Shown here in pieces: positions 7,527 through 15,522 of a stretch of DNA of 36,629 bases. Position 1 is the stretch's first letter. Each line of letters opens with the position of its first letter. The stretch is from JAOZHU01 sp964632845. GTDB taxonomy: Archaea; Thermoproteota; Bathyarchaeia; Bathyarchaeales; Bathycorpusculaceae. Location of the stretch: assembly GCA_964632845.1 (NCBI GenBank), contig CAZWDU010000018.1:1-36629 (forward strand), read 5' to 3'. The notes under the pieces are model-generated. The model saw nothing but the letters and a program-made list of their open reading frames with translations. It was not told the origin of the DNA and ran no database searches. Position numbers and translations under genes: made by a program.

Positions 7527-7811
7527 GTGACTATACTTGTTAAGTTCATCGGCCCTTTACGTCATGCCTCAGACACAAGTGAACTTGCTTTGAACTGTGA
7601 AGGCACCGTTTCTGTAAAAACGCTGGTAAACGAAATCACTAGAGAAGTGCCTGCGCTTACGCAGAGCCTGATTGACCCGCAGCTTGAAGACCCTAGACCG
7701 AACGTGTTGATACTTGTAAATGGCAGAGAAATCAGCGTTTTAAACGGTTTAGAGACTAGCTTGCAGGACGGGGATGAAGTGGTTCTTGTGCCAGTTGTGC
7801 ACGGAGGCTGA
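7527..7811 (+). CDS. MoaD/ThiS/SAMP-like beta-grasp protein
   Basis: 94-residue ubiquitin-fold protein ending in the diglycine HGG, the tail that an E1-like enzyme adenylates to make a thiocarboxylate sulfur carrier (MoaD) or an isopeptide-linked modifier (archaeal SAMP). Hydrophobic core strands are seen at MTILVKFIGPL, VLILVNGREI and DEVVLVPVVHGG. It begins at GTG after a gggtgtga ribosome binding site and lies three bases before the SAM hydrolase gene. No moaE, moeB or thiF is nearby, so molybdopterin, tRNA thiolation or protein modification cannot be separated. Confidence 0.85.
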   Translation: MTILVKFIGPLRHASDTSELALNCEGTVSVKTLVNEITREVPALTQSLIDPQLEDPRPNVLILVNGREISVLNGLETSLQDGDEVVLVPVVHGG

Positions 7812-7814
7812 AAA

Positions 7815-8600
7815 ATGCCGAAAATAATTACGATGACCACAGATTTTGGGTTGAAAGACCCGTACGTGGCAGAGATGAAAGCCGCAATCCTACGCATAAG
7901 CGCTACTGCAGTAATAGTTGATGTAACACATGAAATAGCCCAGTTCGACGTACGTGCGGGCGCTTACGTTTTAGCTTCTGCTGCGCCGTATTTTCCCGAA
8001 GGCACAATTCACATGGCGGTTGTTGATCCCGGCGTTGGCACCAAAAGACGACCAATACTAATTCAAACGCAGCATGGCTTCTTCATCGGACCAGATAATG
8101 GACTGCTAATCTTAGCCGCGGAGCAACAAGGCATAAAGTGCATTTGCGAAATAACTAATACGGCGCTGATGTTGCCTAGAGTTTCCAGCACTTTCCACGG
8201 CAGAGACATCTTTGCGCCCGTTGCGGCACATTTAGCCAACGGCGTCGCGCCAGCAGAGTTTGGACCTGAAAGCCGTGATGCGGTAAAGCCTGAATTTGCA
8301 AAAGTCACTCTGAGAAACGGCGTACTCGCAGGCGAAGTTTTGCATGTGGACAACTTTGGCAACATAATCACGAACATAAGCGAAAAAGAGACAATGCGTA
8401 TCCATGCTGCAGATGTGGTTAACGTTGAGTTGGCCACTCAAAAACTGCGACTGAAGTTCTGTAAGGCTTACGGCGAAGCTAAACCTGAGGAACCCTTAGC
8501 CTTGATTGGGAGTCACGGTTATTTTGAAATATCAGTAAATCAGGGTAATGCGGCTGAAAAATTCAAATTGGAACCCGGAGACAAAATCAATTTGTCTTGA
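7815..8600 (+). CDS. S-adenosyl-L-methionine hydrolase (adenosine-forming), DUF62 family
   Basis: 261-residue enzyme of the DUF62/SAM-hydroxide adenosyltransferase family, which splits SAM into adenosine and methionine. The N-terminal domain shows TTDFGLKDPYVAEMKAAI (8-25) with the conserved Asp10, and VDPGVGTKRR; the middle has HGRDIFAPVAAHLA and the C-terminal barrel begins at VLHVDNFGNIITNI. Fluorinase/chlorinase relatives share the fold, but the DFG...D and HGRD pattern is the common hydrolase form in archaea. It follows the MoaD-like gene by three bases and precedes a DedA-family gene, so these are probably cotranscribed. Confidence 0.88.
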   Translation: MPKIITMTTDFGLKDPYVAEMKAAILRISATAVIVDVTHEIAQFDVRAGAYVLASAAPYFPEGTIHMAVVDPGVGTKRRPILIQTQHGFFIGPDNGLLILAAEQQGIKCICEITNTALMLPRVSSTFHGRDIFAPVAAHLANGVAPAEFGPESRDAVKPEFAKVTLRNGVLAGEVLHVDNFGNIITNISEKETMRIHAADVVNVELATQKLRLKFCKAYGEAKPEEPLALIGSHGYFEISVNQGNAAEKFKLEPGDKINLS

Positions 8601-8665
8601 ATTCACGCAAGTTTCTTTAAGTCTGTTTGGCACATCATAATTCAACGGAAAGGCTTGGTGCGTTC

Positions 8666-9328
8666 GTGGAGCTTCAAGACATAGTGGGATGGATGCAGAA
8701 TTTCGCTGTTCAGTACGGGTACCTTGGGATTTTTCTAATTAGTTTTCTTGGCGCCACGTCAGTTTTCATTCCGATTCCTTACACGGTCGTCATTTTCACG
8801 CTTGGCGGTCTCCAAAGTTTTGACCCGTTGTGGATTGCGGTTGCCGCGGGAGCAGGCGCAGCAATAGGCGAATTTTCTGGATACCTCATCGGCTTCGGAG
8901 GCAGAAGAGTTATCGGCGAAAAATACAAGAAAAAAATGGATTTTTTAACAAAACTCTTCAAAAAATTTGGTCCCATAGTAATCTTCATTTTTGCTTTGAC
9001 GCCGTTGCCTGATGATTTGCTGTTTATTCCGCTGGGAATCATGCGTTACGGTTTGCTTCAAGCGTTTATTCCCGCTTTACTGGGCAAGTTCGTTTCCAAT
9101 CTGATAATAGCCTACAGCGGTCGCTTAGCTTTGACAGTCATCAGGGACATTTTCGGTGTGGAAGGTGAAGGAATGTCCGCATTAATTGGCATAATCCTCG
9201 CGTTAGTCCTCATGGTTATCGTGTTCCTCATCATGTTCAAAGTAGACTGGGAAAAACGCTTCGCAAAATACGTAGACACACCAGAAAAAGACAGCGCCAA
9301 AACTTCCGAAGGCAACACTGCTGAGTAA
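8666..9328 (+). CDS. DedA/VTT-domain membrane protein
   Basis: Integral membrane protein of about 220 residues with the VTT (SNARE-associated/DedA) domain, a family linked to lipid scrambling and envelope homeostasis. Hydrophobic segments occur at YLGIFLISFLGATSVFIPIP, LWIAVAAGAGAAIGEFSGYL, IVIFIFALTPLPDDLLFIPLG and near the end at LIGIILALVLMVIVFLIMF. The FxPxP motif and the GxxxG of the re-entrant loops are present. The C-tail is hydrophilic (DTPEKDSAKTSEG). I prefer the GTG at 8666 (MELQDIVGW); an upstream TTG at 8627 adds 13 unconserved residues. Confidence 0.82.
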   Translation: MELQDIVGWMQNFAVQYGYLGIFLISFLGATSVFIPIPYTVVIFTLGGLQSFDPLWIAVAAGAGAAIGEFSGYLIGFGGRRVIGEKYKKKMDFLTKLFKKFGPIVIFIFALTPLPDDLLFIPLGIMRYGLLQAFIPALLGKFVSNLIIAYSGRLALTVIRDIFGVEGEGMSALIGIILALVLMVIVFLIMFKVDWEKRFAKYVDTPEKDSAKTSEGNTAE

Positions 9329-9423
9329 AGGGGCAAGTTGCCAAAACTCAAATTTCACGTGTGCAAAATAGTTTGAGCGGAAAATCTGGCGCCCATCAGT
9401 CTAGAGGACAGCACGCTTTTCCC

Positions 9424-9442
9424 ATAGCATAATGCTATATAG
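9424..9442 (+). promoter_or_regulatory. Palindromic promoter of the first secreted paralogue
   Basis: The palindrome ATAGCAT-A-ATGCTAT (9424-9438) runs into the TATA box gctatatag (9434-9442), which stands 41 bases before the ATG. The overlap of dyad and TATA is typical of a repressor site. The same ATAGC and GCTAT half-sites recur before the second paralogue. Confidence 0.55.
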
Positions 9443-9474
9443 TTACTTAACACTCTACTTAAATCTGTGAGAGT

Positions 9475-9909
9475 ATGTCGCAGAAGAAACTTGTGGCTGT
9501 AATAGCTATCGTGATAGTCTTAGTTGCCATTATTGGGGTAAGCTGGGTGCTAACGCTTCCGCAGCAGCCTACTGAGGAGCTTTCAACCCAAGAACAAGCC
9601 CGCGACGATGCTATGGAGTACATAAAAACTAGCCATTCAGAAACAGCGCAGTTCATGAATGATTTGGTGTGGGCAGGTGGAAGAACAACGCCTGAGGACA
9701 TTGTGGGCGCAGAAACATACACATACACTAGTCTAGGATGGAACGTGACAATCAATTATCCTGTAGTTCTGAATCCACTATACACTATTACAGCCGACTA
9801 CTCGGCTACTTCTGCAAACAGCGACGCTTCGATACCGTACAGAGTAACGTGGAAGGGCACTTGGGACAACGGAACCGTCACGGAAACAAGCTACGACTTC
9901 GCCCAATAA
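9475..9909 (+). CDS. Membrane-anchored secreted protein, paralogue 1 (unknown family)
   Basis: 144 residues: a Lys-rich start, one strong hydrophobic segment (about 6-28, LVAVIAIVIVLVAIIGVSWVL), a short linker, then an extracytoplasmic domain of about 110 residues. The domain has a helix (STQEQARDDAMEYIKTSHSE) followed by probable beta strands rich in Thr/Tyr (GAETYTYTSLGWNVTINYPV, YTITADYSATS, IPYRVTWKGTW). It ends exactly at SYDFAQ, as does the next gene. There are no Cys residues and no catalytic motif. The segment is more likely an uncleaved anchor than a signal peptide. The neighbour at 10122 is a clear tandem duplicate. Function is not known. Confidence 0.75.
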   Translation: MSQKKLVAVIAIVIVLVAIIGVSWVLTLPQQPTEELSTQEQARDDAMEYIKTSHSETAQFMNDLVWAGGRTTPEDIVGAETYTYTSLGWNVTINYPVVLNPLYTITADYSATSANSDASIPYRVTWKGTWDNGTVTETSYDFAQ

Positions 9910-10078
9910 CCCCCCTTTCTTTGTGTATAAACCTGTTATTTGCTGCAGTACTTGCTGATCTACACAACCATTGTTGCTACAGCCAAACGGAAAACCAGCA
10001 GATTGACCTTAAGGAAATGCGGGTCTTGCAAAAGGCTGAATGGGCTGTACTAAAAAGTGGCACAGTTTGTTCCAGAGC

Positions 10079-10092
10079 ATAGCGCTATATAG
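10079..10092 (+). promoter_or_regulatory. Palindromic promoter of the second secreted paralogue
   Basis: The perfect ATAGCGCTAT palindrome (10079-10088) runs into TATA gctatatag (10084-10092), 38 bases before the ATG at 10122. Half-sites are the same as upstream of paralogue 1, but the five-base spacer between them is missing. Confidence 0.55.
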
Positions 10093-10121
10093 AATTTACG
10101 TGTTAGTTGCGGTTGGTGATA

Positions 10122-10556
10122 ATGTTGGCGCATAAAAAACTCTCGGCCGCCTTGACCTTCCTAACGGTCTTGGCTGTTGTTGGTGGAGTAAGTTGGGCGC
10201 TAATCAGCTCCAATGTGCCTCTGGAGCTTTCAATTCAAGAACAAATCCGCAACGATGTTATGGCGTACATAAAAGCTAATCATTCAGAAACAACGCAGTT
10301 CATGGATAACTTGGTGTGGACAGGGGGAAGAACAACTCCTGATGGTATCTTAGGCGCGGAAACGTACACGTACACTAGCCAAGGCTGGAACGTGACGATC
10401 CATTACGCCGTAGTTGCAAATCCAACCTACGAGGTTACCGCAGATTACTCGGCTACGTCTGCAAACGGCAACGCTTCGATACCTTATAGAGTGACGTGGC
10501 AAGGCACTTGGGAAAACGCAACCATCACTGAAACAAGCTATGATTTTGCCCAATAA
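10122..10556 (+). CDS. Membrane-anchored secreted protein, paralogue 2 (unknown family)
   Basis: 144 residues from ATG 10122, a tandem copy of the preceding gene. The start MLAHKKLSAAL aligns with MSQKKLVAVI of paralogue 1, and a GGTGAT sequence sits just before the ATG; the upstream TTG at 10107 would break both. It has a hydrophobic anchor (about 7-25), then the same secreted domain: EQIRNDVMAYIKANHSE helix, WTGGRTTPDGILGAETYTYTS, and YEVTADYSATSANGNASIPYR. NAT and NVT sequons are present. A T-rich terminator follows. Function is unknown; divergence mainly in the anchor suggests the outer domain is under selection. Confidence 0.75.
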   Translation: MLAHKKLSAALTFLTVLAVVGGVSWALISSNVPLELSIQEQIRNDVMAYIKANHSETTQFMDNLVWTGGRTTPDGILGAETYTYTSQGWNVTIHYAVVANPTYEVTADYSATSANGNASIPYRVTWQGTWENATITETSYDFAQ

Positions 10557-10569
10557 ACAATCGCCGCCC

Positions 10570-10581
10570 TCTTCTTTTTTT
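10570..10581 (+). terminator. Oligo-T terminator after the paralogue pair
   Basis: ct followed by ctttttttt-like pyrimidines 14 bases beyond the stop of paralogue 2, matching archaeal oligo-T termination. Confidence 0.5.
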
Positions 10582-10691
10582 AAACTAGGCTAAATGTTGT
10601 TGGCGTGAAGGTTTTTAAGTGAAACTCAACCTACTACGAACAACGTACGCATAAACACCGTTGAGCAAGCGTGCGGAGGACGCCCGTTAAA

Positions 10692-11975
10692 ATGCAAGTG
10701 TTTGCTGACCTGCACATTCACAGTCGCTATAGCCGAGCCACAAGCCAACAGATGAGCATAGAGGAAATTGCACGCTTCGCAAAAATCAAAGGCTTAAACC
10801 TTGTGGGCACAGGAGACTTTACGCATCCAAAATGGCTCAGTGAGATACGGGCGAGCTTGGTGGCTGAGCAGAATTTAGGTGTCTACAAGGTCGCAGGCAA
10901 TATAGCCTCGCCAGTGCGTTTCATGTTGACGGCGGAAGTGTGCACAATCTTTGATGCAGCAAATGCAAGCAAAAAAGTCCATCATGTTATCTTGACGCCT
11001 AGCATTGATGTGGCGGTTCAAATCAACGATGCACTGGGTAAATATGGTGATTTAGGCGTAGACGGTAGACCAATGTTGAATATGACTGCGGCGCAGTTGG
11101 TGGAGGAAGTGATGCAGGCGTCAAGTGAGAATATGATTTTTCCCGCTCACGTTTGGACGCCGTGGTTCAGCGCTTTCGGTGCCTTCAGCGGTTTTGACAG
11201 CGTCGAAGAATGTTATGAGGATATGACACGGCATATACACGCCTTAGAAACGGGCTTGTCATCTGATCCGCCGATGAACTGGCGCTTGAGCAAGCTTGAC
11301 CGTTTCGCGTTGGTTTCGAACAGTGATAGCCACAGTTTTTGGCCTTGGCGTATCGGCAGAGAAGCCAACGTTTTTGAACTTGACGAAATCAGTTACGCTG
11401 CAGTGGTGGATGCCATCCGCAGTAAGGACCCTGCGCGTTTCAAGTTCACCATAGAGACCGACCCTGCTTATGGGAAGTATCATTGGACTGGGCATCGTAA
11501 CTGTAAAGTGTCGCTTTCGCCGCAGGCAGCTCAGAAACTTGGCAATATATGCCCAGTTTGCCGCAGGAGACTCACCAAGGGTGTGGAACAACGCGTGGAA
11601 GAGCTTGCAGACCGCCGTGAGGGATTTACGCCTGAAAATGTGCCTAGGTTCATGCGTTTGCTTCCGCTTTCAGAGATAATCGCCACCGTGTTAAATGCCA
11701 GTTCGCCTTCTACGCAGGCAGTGTGGAAAATCTACAATGCACTCATCGCCAAGTTCGGCAACGAGTACAGCGTTCTCATTAATACGCCAAGGGAAGCGTT
11801 GAGCGACGTTGTGGATGCGCAGATTGCTGACGTCATTGTGAAAGTTCGAGCGGGTTTGCTCGCTGTTGTTCCCGGCTACGACGGCGTGTACGGCAAGCTG
11901 GTTCTGGATGCACCTGCTGCGGAGAAGCCACGCGGGGGAAGCGTTCAACAGATGAACCTTGCTGATTTCTGGTGA
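10692..11975 (+). CDS. PHP-domain protein with zinc motif and C-terminal HhH-like region
   Basis: 427 residues. The N-terminal PHP phosphoesterase domain opens FADLHIHSRYSRATS with the metal-binding HIH, then GTGDFTHPKW, HHVILTP, PAHVWTPWF and SNSDSHSFWP, covering the usual metal ligands. A zinc-ribbon-like part follows (CKVSLSPQ...CPVCRRRL). The C-terminal part (TKFG-like IAKFGNEYSVLINTPREAL) resembles helix-hairpin-helix DNA-binding segments. The set matches the conserved PHP family often annotated as UvrD-related endonuclease Q-like proteins (EndoQ), which nick DNA at deaminated bases. I favour the ATG at 10692, 11 bases after GGAGGA; an upstream GTG at 10671 overlaps that site. TATA candidate: 10612-10619. 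Confidence 0.8.
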   Translation: MQVFADLHIHSRYSRATSQQMSIEEIARFAKIKGLNLVGTGDFTHPKWLSEIRASLVAEQNLGVYKVAGNIASPVRFMLTAEVCTIFDAANASKKVHHVILTPSIDVAVQINDALGKYGDLGVDGRPMLNMTAAQLVEEVMQASSENMIFPAHVWTPWFSAFGAFSGFDSVEECYEDMTRHIHALETGLSSDPPMNWRLSKLDRFALVSNSDSHSFWPWRIGREANVFELDEISYAAVVDAIRSKDPARFKFTIETDPAYGKYHWTGHRNCKVSLSPQAAQKLGNICPVCRRRLTKGVEQRVEELADRREGFTPENVPRFMRLLPLSEIIATVLNASSPSTQAVWKIYNALIAKFGNEYSVLINTPREALSDVVDAQIADVIVKVRAGLLAVVPGYDGVYGKLVLDAPAAEKPRGGSVQQMNLADFW

Positions 11976-12031
11976 CTATGGATTTCGATGGTGTTTTGTG
12001 TGTTTGTGCGTTTAACAGTTCGCCAAAAATA

Positions 12032-12039
12032 CTTATTAA
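12032..12039 (+). promoter_or_regulatory. TATA box of the NitrOD5-like gene
   Basis: cttattaa about 35-40 bases before the GTG start at 12074, in a 98-base gap with no other feature. Confidence 0.4.
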
Positions 12040-12073
12040 GTCGTAATACGCTGGAAACCGTGGTGGATGCACG

Positions 12074-12400
12074 GTGGCAACATTGTCCAGAAAAGAAGAG
12101 AACCGAGTGTTTAAAGTCATAGACCATGTGTTGAAGCAAGTGTTTGGAGAAGAAGCCACGCGGTTGATGTACCAGTATTTAGAGCGGCGCTATTCTTGGG
12201 AGCAGAGGGATTTTTCGGAAAAAATCGATGTGTTCACGAAGGGTATGGAAGAGTTCCTAAGCTCAGGAGCGTACGCTGTTGAAAACAAAATCCTGGATGA
12301 TATTTACTCCAGCGGTGATGCTTTCCACAGGGCTGAAGGGGAAAGCTTTAAGGAACATAATTTTGCCAGTCAATTAAGGCTCGCCATGCAAAAAGCATAA
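12074..12400 (+). CDS. Small helical protein resembling the NitrOD5 domain
   Basis: 108 residues, all predicted helix. The pattern VFKVIDHVLKQVFGEEATRLMYQYLERRYSW...FTKGMEEFLSSGAYAVENKILDDIY resembles the NitrOD5 output domain known from Thaumarchaeota and relatives, where it is often found alone or after response-regulator modules. Translation starts at GTG and the gene has its own TATA box. It is not clearly tied to its neighbours. The family match is from memory of the pattern and is moderate; a role in signal output is inference. Confidence 0.6.
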   Translation: MATLSRKEENRVFKVIDHVLKQVFGEEATRLMYQYLERRYSWEQRDFSEKIDVFTKGMEEFLSSGAYAVENKILDDIYSSGDAFHRAEGESFKEHNFASQLRLAMQKA

Positions 12401-12445
12401 CTTTTCCTGTTTTCATCTCTCGCATGCCTTATCTGTTTCTGTTTT

Positions 12446-12453
12446 TTAATATA
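12446..12453 (+). promoter_or_regulatory. tldD-tldE operon TATA box
   Basis: tttaatat within gttttttaatataag; transcription would start near 12476, leaving about 50 bases before the TTG at 12526. Confidence 0.45.
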
Positions 12454-12525
12454 AGACAACAAAACGGTTTTATCTCTTTCAGCGTTTACTCATAGCTTAA
12501 TTTGGCGTTGGAAGGACGGTTACTC

Positions 12526-13911
12526 TTGAGAGATGCACTATCTAAGCTAAGCAATGTAGCGGTTCAAAAGTTCGGGGCTGAATACGCGGAGATTCGCGCG
12601 CAAAAGCTCAGCAAAACAATGCTTACTGTAAAAGAAAACCGCGTTGAAGCTGCCAAGCAAGGCATTGAAGACGGCGTAGCGTTGCGCGTGCTTGTGAACG
12701 GCGCGTGGGGTTTCGCTTCAGTCGGCTTTTTGGACGTTGCGGCGTTAACGAGCGCGGTTTCTGACGCGTGTAAAATGGCGAAAGCGGCAAGCGCAAGGCT
12801 GAAAACGCCGATAAAACTTGCAGAAGCAAAAACAATTGAAGATCATGTGCAAGTGAAACCTAAAAAGAGCCCATCTGAGGTTTGCATGGAGGCCAAGATA
12901 GGCACCGCGTTAGCTGTAAACAAAACAATATTAACTTTTGACAAGCGCGTTAAAAGCTGCACGATGGATTATTTGGATTTGACTGGTACCAGCTATTTCG
13001 TGAACAGCGAAGGCACATGCATAGAGCAGGATAAGCTTTACGTGTGGGCGAGAGTAACGGCTTCAGCCGTGAGCAAGGGCGTGTTTGCGTTCAGCAGAGA
13101 AGAAATAGGCTCCACAGCAGGCTACGAAGTGTTTGACAGGGAAACGCCTCAGCTTATCGGCGAAAAAGTAGCTAAACGCGCAGTTGAACAGCTAAAGGCT
13201 AAAACACCTAAAGGCGGCGTGTTCCCCGTAGTGCTTGGGTCTAATGTCGTGGGCGTTTTTGTGCATGAAGCGTTTGGGCATTTAGCAGAAGCGGATTTAG
13301 CGTTGTCTGGCGGCGTACTGGCAAACAACCTTGGAAAAAAAATCGCTTCCGACGTAGTCACCTTTTATGACGATGGAACCGTAAGCGACGCCTTCGGCTC
13401 TTTCAGATACGATGACGAGGGGGTACCCGCACAGAAAACGCTTTTGATAAAAGACGGCGTTGTAGCAGGTTTGATGCATAACCGTGAAACCGCAGCTAAA
13501 TTCAATGTGGCGCCAACTGGCAACGCGAGGGCAGAAGATTTCCGTATAGAACCGATTATTCGCATGCGCAACACGTTCATGGAACCACGAGACCATTCAC
13601 TCGAAGAACTGATTGAAGGTGTACGTAAGGGCTATTACTTTAAGAGTTTCCGCGGTGGACAAGCCAACATAGATGGCACTTTCCAAGTAGGCATACAAGA
13701 AGCTTACGAAATAGTCAAAGGCGAAATAGGCGAGCCAGTGCGCAACGCTTCCATAAGCGGCAACACGCTGGAGACTCTATTCAAAGTGGATGCGGCTGGA
13801 AAAGACTTTGAACTGTGGCCTGGCCGTTGCGGCAAAGGACAAACCGCATTCATATGCGACGGCGGACCAAGCATCAGAGTTAACGAGGTGACTGTTGGTG
13901 GCAGTGCTTGA
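12526..13911 (+). CDS. tldD: TldD-family metalloprotease subunit
   Basis: Zinc metalloprotease subunit of about 461 residues that pairs with TldE. In bacteria the TldD/TldE heterodimer degrades unfolded peptides and processes microcin and CcdA; the archaeal substrate is not known. The active-site motif HEAFGH (H247, E248, H252 from the chosen start) lies in VFVHEAFGHLAEAD. I prefer TTG 12526 because GGAAGGA (12510-12516) is nine bases ahead and the product then begins at the conserved first helix; TTG 12502 and 12508 are alternatives. It overlaps tldE by 14 bases, so subunit synthesis is probably coupled. Confidence 0.9.
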   Translation: MRDALSKLSNVAVQKFGAEYAEIRAQKLSKTMLTVKENRVEAAKQGIEDGVALRVLVNGAWGFASVGFLDVAALTSAVSDACKMAKAASARLKTPIKLAEAKTIEDHVQVKPKKSPSEVCMEAKIGTALAVNKTILTFDKRVKSCTMDYLDLTGTSYFVNSEGTCIEQDKLYVWARVTASAVSKGVFAFSREEIGSTAGYEVFDRETPQLIGEKVAKRAVEQLKAKTPKGGVFPVVLGSNVVGVFVHEAFGHLAEADLALSGGVLANNLGKKIASDVVTFYDDGTVSDAFGSFRYDDEGVPAQKTLLIKDGVVAGLMHNRETAAKFNVAPTGNARAEDFRIEPIIRMRNTFMEPRDHSLEELIEGVRKGYYFKSFRGGQANIDGTFQVGIQEAYEIVKGEIGEPVRNASISGNTLETLFKVDAAGKDFELWPGRCGKGQTAFICDGGPSIRVNEVTVGGSA

Positions 13912-15262
13912 AAAAGACCAGATGCAGGGCTTGGCGGAAAACGCTGTAAAAACCGCCTTAGCTAAAGGTGCAGCAGAAGCTGAGGCTTATGCATATGAGG
14001 GGCAAGCCACAAGCGTAGGCATAGAACGCGGACAAATCACCAAAAGCAACAGGATAATTGACCGCGGTTTAGGCATAAGAGTCGCGGTTAACAAGGCAGT
14101 AGGTTTCGCATACACAAACATCGTAGACAGCCAGAGCGCAGTGGAAAAAGCCGTTACTAACGCATTGAGCGCAGCAAGAGCCAGCAAGCCTGACCCTGCG
14201 TGGAAGGGACTGCCTGAAAAGAAAACTTTTGCAGTTGCAGAGAAAACCTTTGACCGCCGAACGGCGGAGCTTCGCCCTGAAGAGTTGGTGGATGTGGCTT
14301 CGGTCATGTTGGATGCTGCTGCAAACGCGGATAAACGTGTTTTTCCCGTTGAAGGCGGAGCTGGTGCTGGATACGTAGCCAACGCAATAGTTAACTCGAA
14401 CGGCGTTGCAGGCTTTGACAAAGGCACGATAGCCGAGTGCAGTTTAGCGACGGTGGCGAATGAAGGCAGCAAGGTGACACCTGTGTGCTTTGAATTCAAC
14501 GCTGAACGAAACTACAATGTTGACGCTGAATGGGTTGGCAAAGAAGCAGCGCGGCTTGCAGTTTCCGCACTGAACACTAAGCGTATTGAAACGAAAACCA
14601 CTAAACTAATCTTAACGCAGTTTGCACTGCAAGATCTCCTCTATTACACGTTAATTAACGCTGTAAAAGCTGACAACGTGCAACGGGGGCAATCCGCTTT
14701 CAAAGACAAAATCGGAACGCAAATTGCCTCCGAAAACGTTACAATTTGCGATGACGGCTTGTTCCCCGGCGGGTTACGCACAGCAGCATTTGACGGCGAA
14801 GGTACACAACATCAGAGAACGCGTCTTGTGGAAAAAGGCATCTTACGCAACTTCTTGTATGATAATTACGCGGCTAAAAAAGAAGGCAAAGAAAGCACGG
14901 GAAACGCTGCTAGAGCAGGGTACCTGTCAACGCCTTCTGTTGAAGCTACAAACTTCCATATAATGTCGGGAAACAAAACCGCAGACGAACTTATGAGTGA
15001 AGTGGATGACGGGTTAATCATTTATTACTTGCAAGGCGCGCACAGCAGCAACCCTGTCAGCGGTGAATTCTCTGTGGTCGCCACTCCGGCATGGAAAATC
15101 AGGAAAGGCGAGATAGTACACTGTAGCCGAGGCGTGATGCTGGCGGGCAACATATTTGAAGTGCTCAAAAACGTGAGTATAGTAGCTAGTAACGAGCGGA
15201 AGATGGGGCAGCTCGTCGCGCCTTGGATGCTAGTAGAGAACGTGAGAGTAATAGGAAAATGA
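13898..15262 (+). CDS. tldE: TldE/PmbA-family subunit
   Basis: Partner of TldD, about 454 residues, same PmbA/TldD fold but without the HExxxH zinc motif, as expected for TldE. Typical segments are AEAYAYEGQATSVGIERGQI (N-terminal), GLGIRVAVNKAVGFAYTN, and the C-terminal SSNPVSGEFSVVATPAWKI, which matches the conserved NP..G.FS motif. GTG 13898 is chosen since GAGGTGA (13885-13891) is six bases ahead; TTG 13895 and GTG 13904 are also in frame. The start lies inside the end of tldD. Confidence 0.9.
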   Translation: MAVLEKDQMQGLAENAVKTALAKGAAEAEAYAYEGQATSVGIERGQITKSNRIIDRGLGIRVAVNKAVGFAYTNIVDSQSAVEKAVTNALSAARASKPDPAWKGLPEKKTFAVAEKTFDRRTAELRPEELVDVASVMLDAAANADKRVFPVEGGAGAGYVANAIVNSNGVAGFDKGTIAECSLATVANEGSKVTPVCFEFNAERNYNVDAEWVGKEAARLAVSALNTKRIETKTTKLILTQFALQDLLYYTLINAVKADNVQRGQSAFKDKIGTQIASENVTICDDGLFPGGLRTAAFDGEGTQHQRTRLVEKGILRNFLYDNYAAKKEGKESTGNAARAGYLSTPSVEATNFHIMSGNKTADELMSEVDDGLIIYYLQGAHSSNPVSGEFSVVATPAWKIRKGEIVHCSRGVMLAGNIFEVLKNVSIVASNERKMGQLVAPWMLVENVRVIGK

Positions 15263-15346
15263 TCTCTCACTTGCTCAATCGGAAAAGGAACGCATAGCTT
15301 CGGAACTGGTTTCTGTAGCGAAAAACTTTTCACATATTTATACTTG

Positions 15347-15479
15347 CTATATATGAAAGGCTATAGTTTTTTCGAGCGCTAGTAAGTCACTGTTCTGCGG
15401 CAGTAACGGAAACTAACCAAAAGTTGTTGTTTTGTTTTTCACCGTTTAACCAAGCATTGGTTCTGTCGGAAAATTAATT
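15347..15479 (+). promoter_or_regulatory. Two candidate gap promoters in the 260-base tldE-gap intergenic region
   Basis: The gap holds gctatata at 15347-15354 and aattaatt at 15472-15479. The second would start transcription near 15502, giving a 20-base leader with AGGTGA (15511-15516) seven bases ahead of the ATG. The first would give a leader of about 145 bases. No ORF or tRNA is seen in the gap. Confidence 0.4.
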
Positions 15480-15522
15480 AAGCCAAGACCGCTGTTAAAC
15501 TCCGAAACAAAGGTGAATATTA

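Larger units (their letters stand above)
9424..10556 (+). repeat. Tandem gene duplication with promoter
   Basis: Two units, 9424-9909 and 10079-10556, each have a gctatatag promoter with palindromic ATAGC/GCTAT, about 40 bases of leader and one small membrane-anchored protein gene. The proteins match closely through the secreted domain (for example TSQGWNVTI against TSLGWNVTI, and identical ETSYDFAQ ends) but differ in the anchor. The 170-base spacer between units does not look duplicated. Confidence 0.8.

Noticed and set aside
10107..10121. TTG start for the second paralogue
   Set aside because: It would overlap the expected transcription start and adds five residues absent from paralogue 1.
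13987..14499. 170-residue minus-strand open frame opposite tldE
   Set aside because: It is a mirror of the tldE codons with low-complexity Ala/Ser/Thr content and no start signals.
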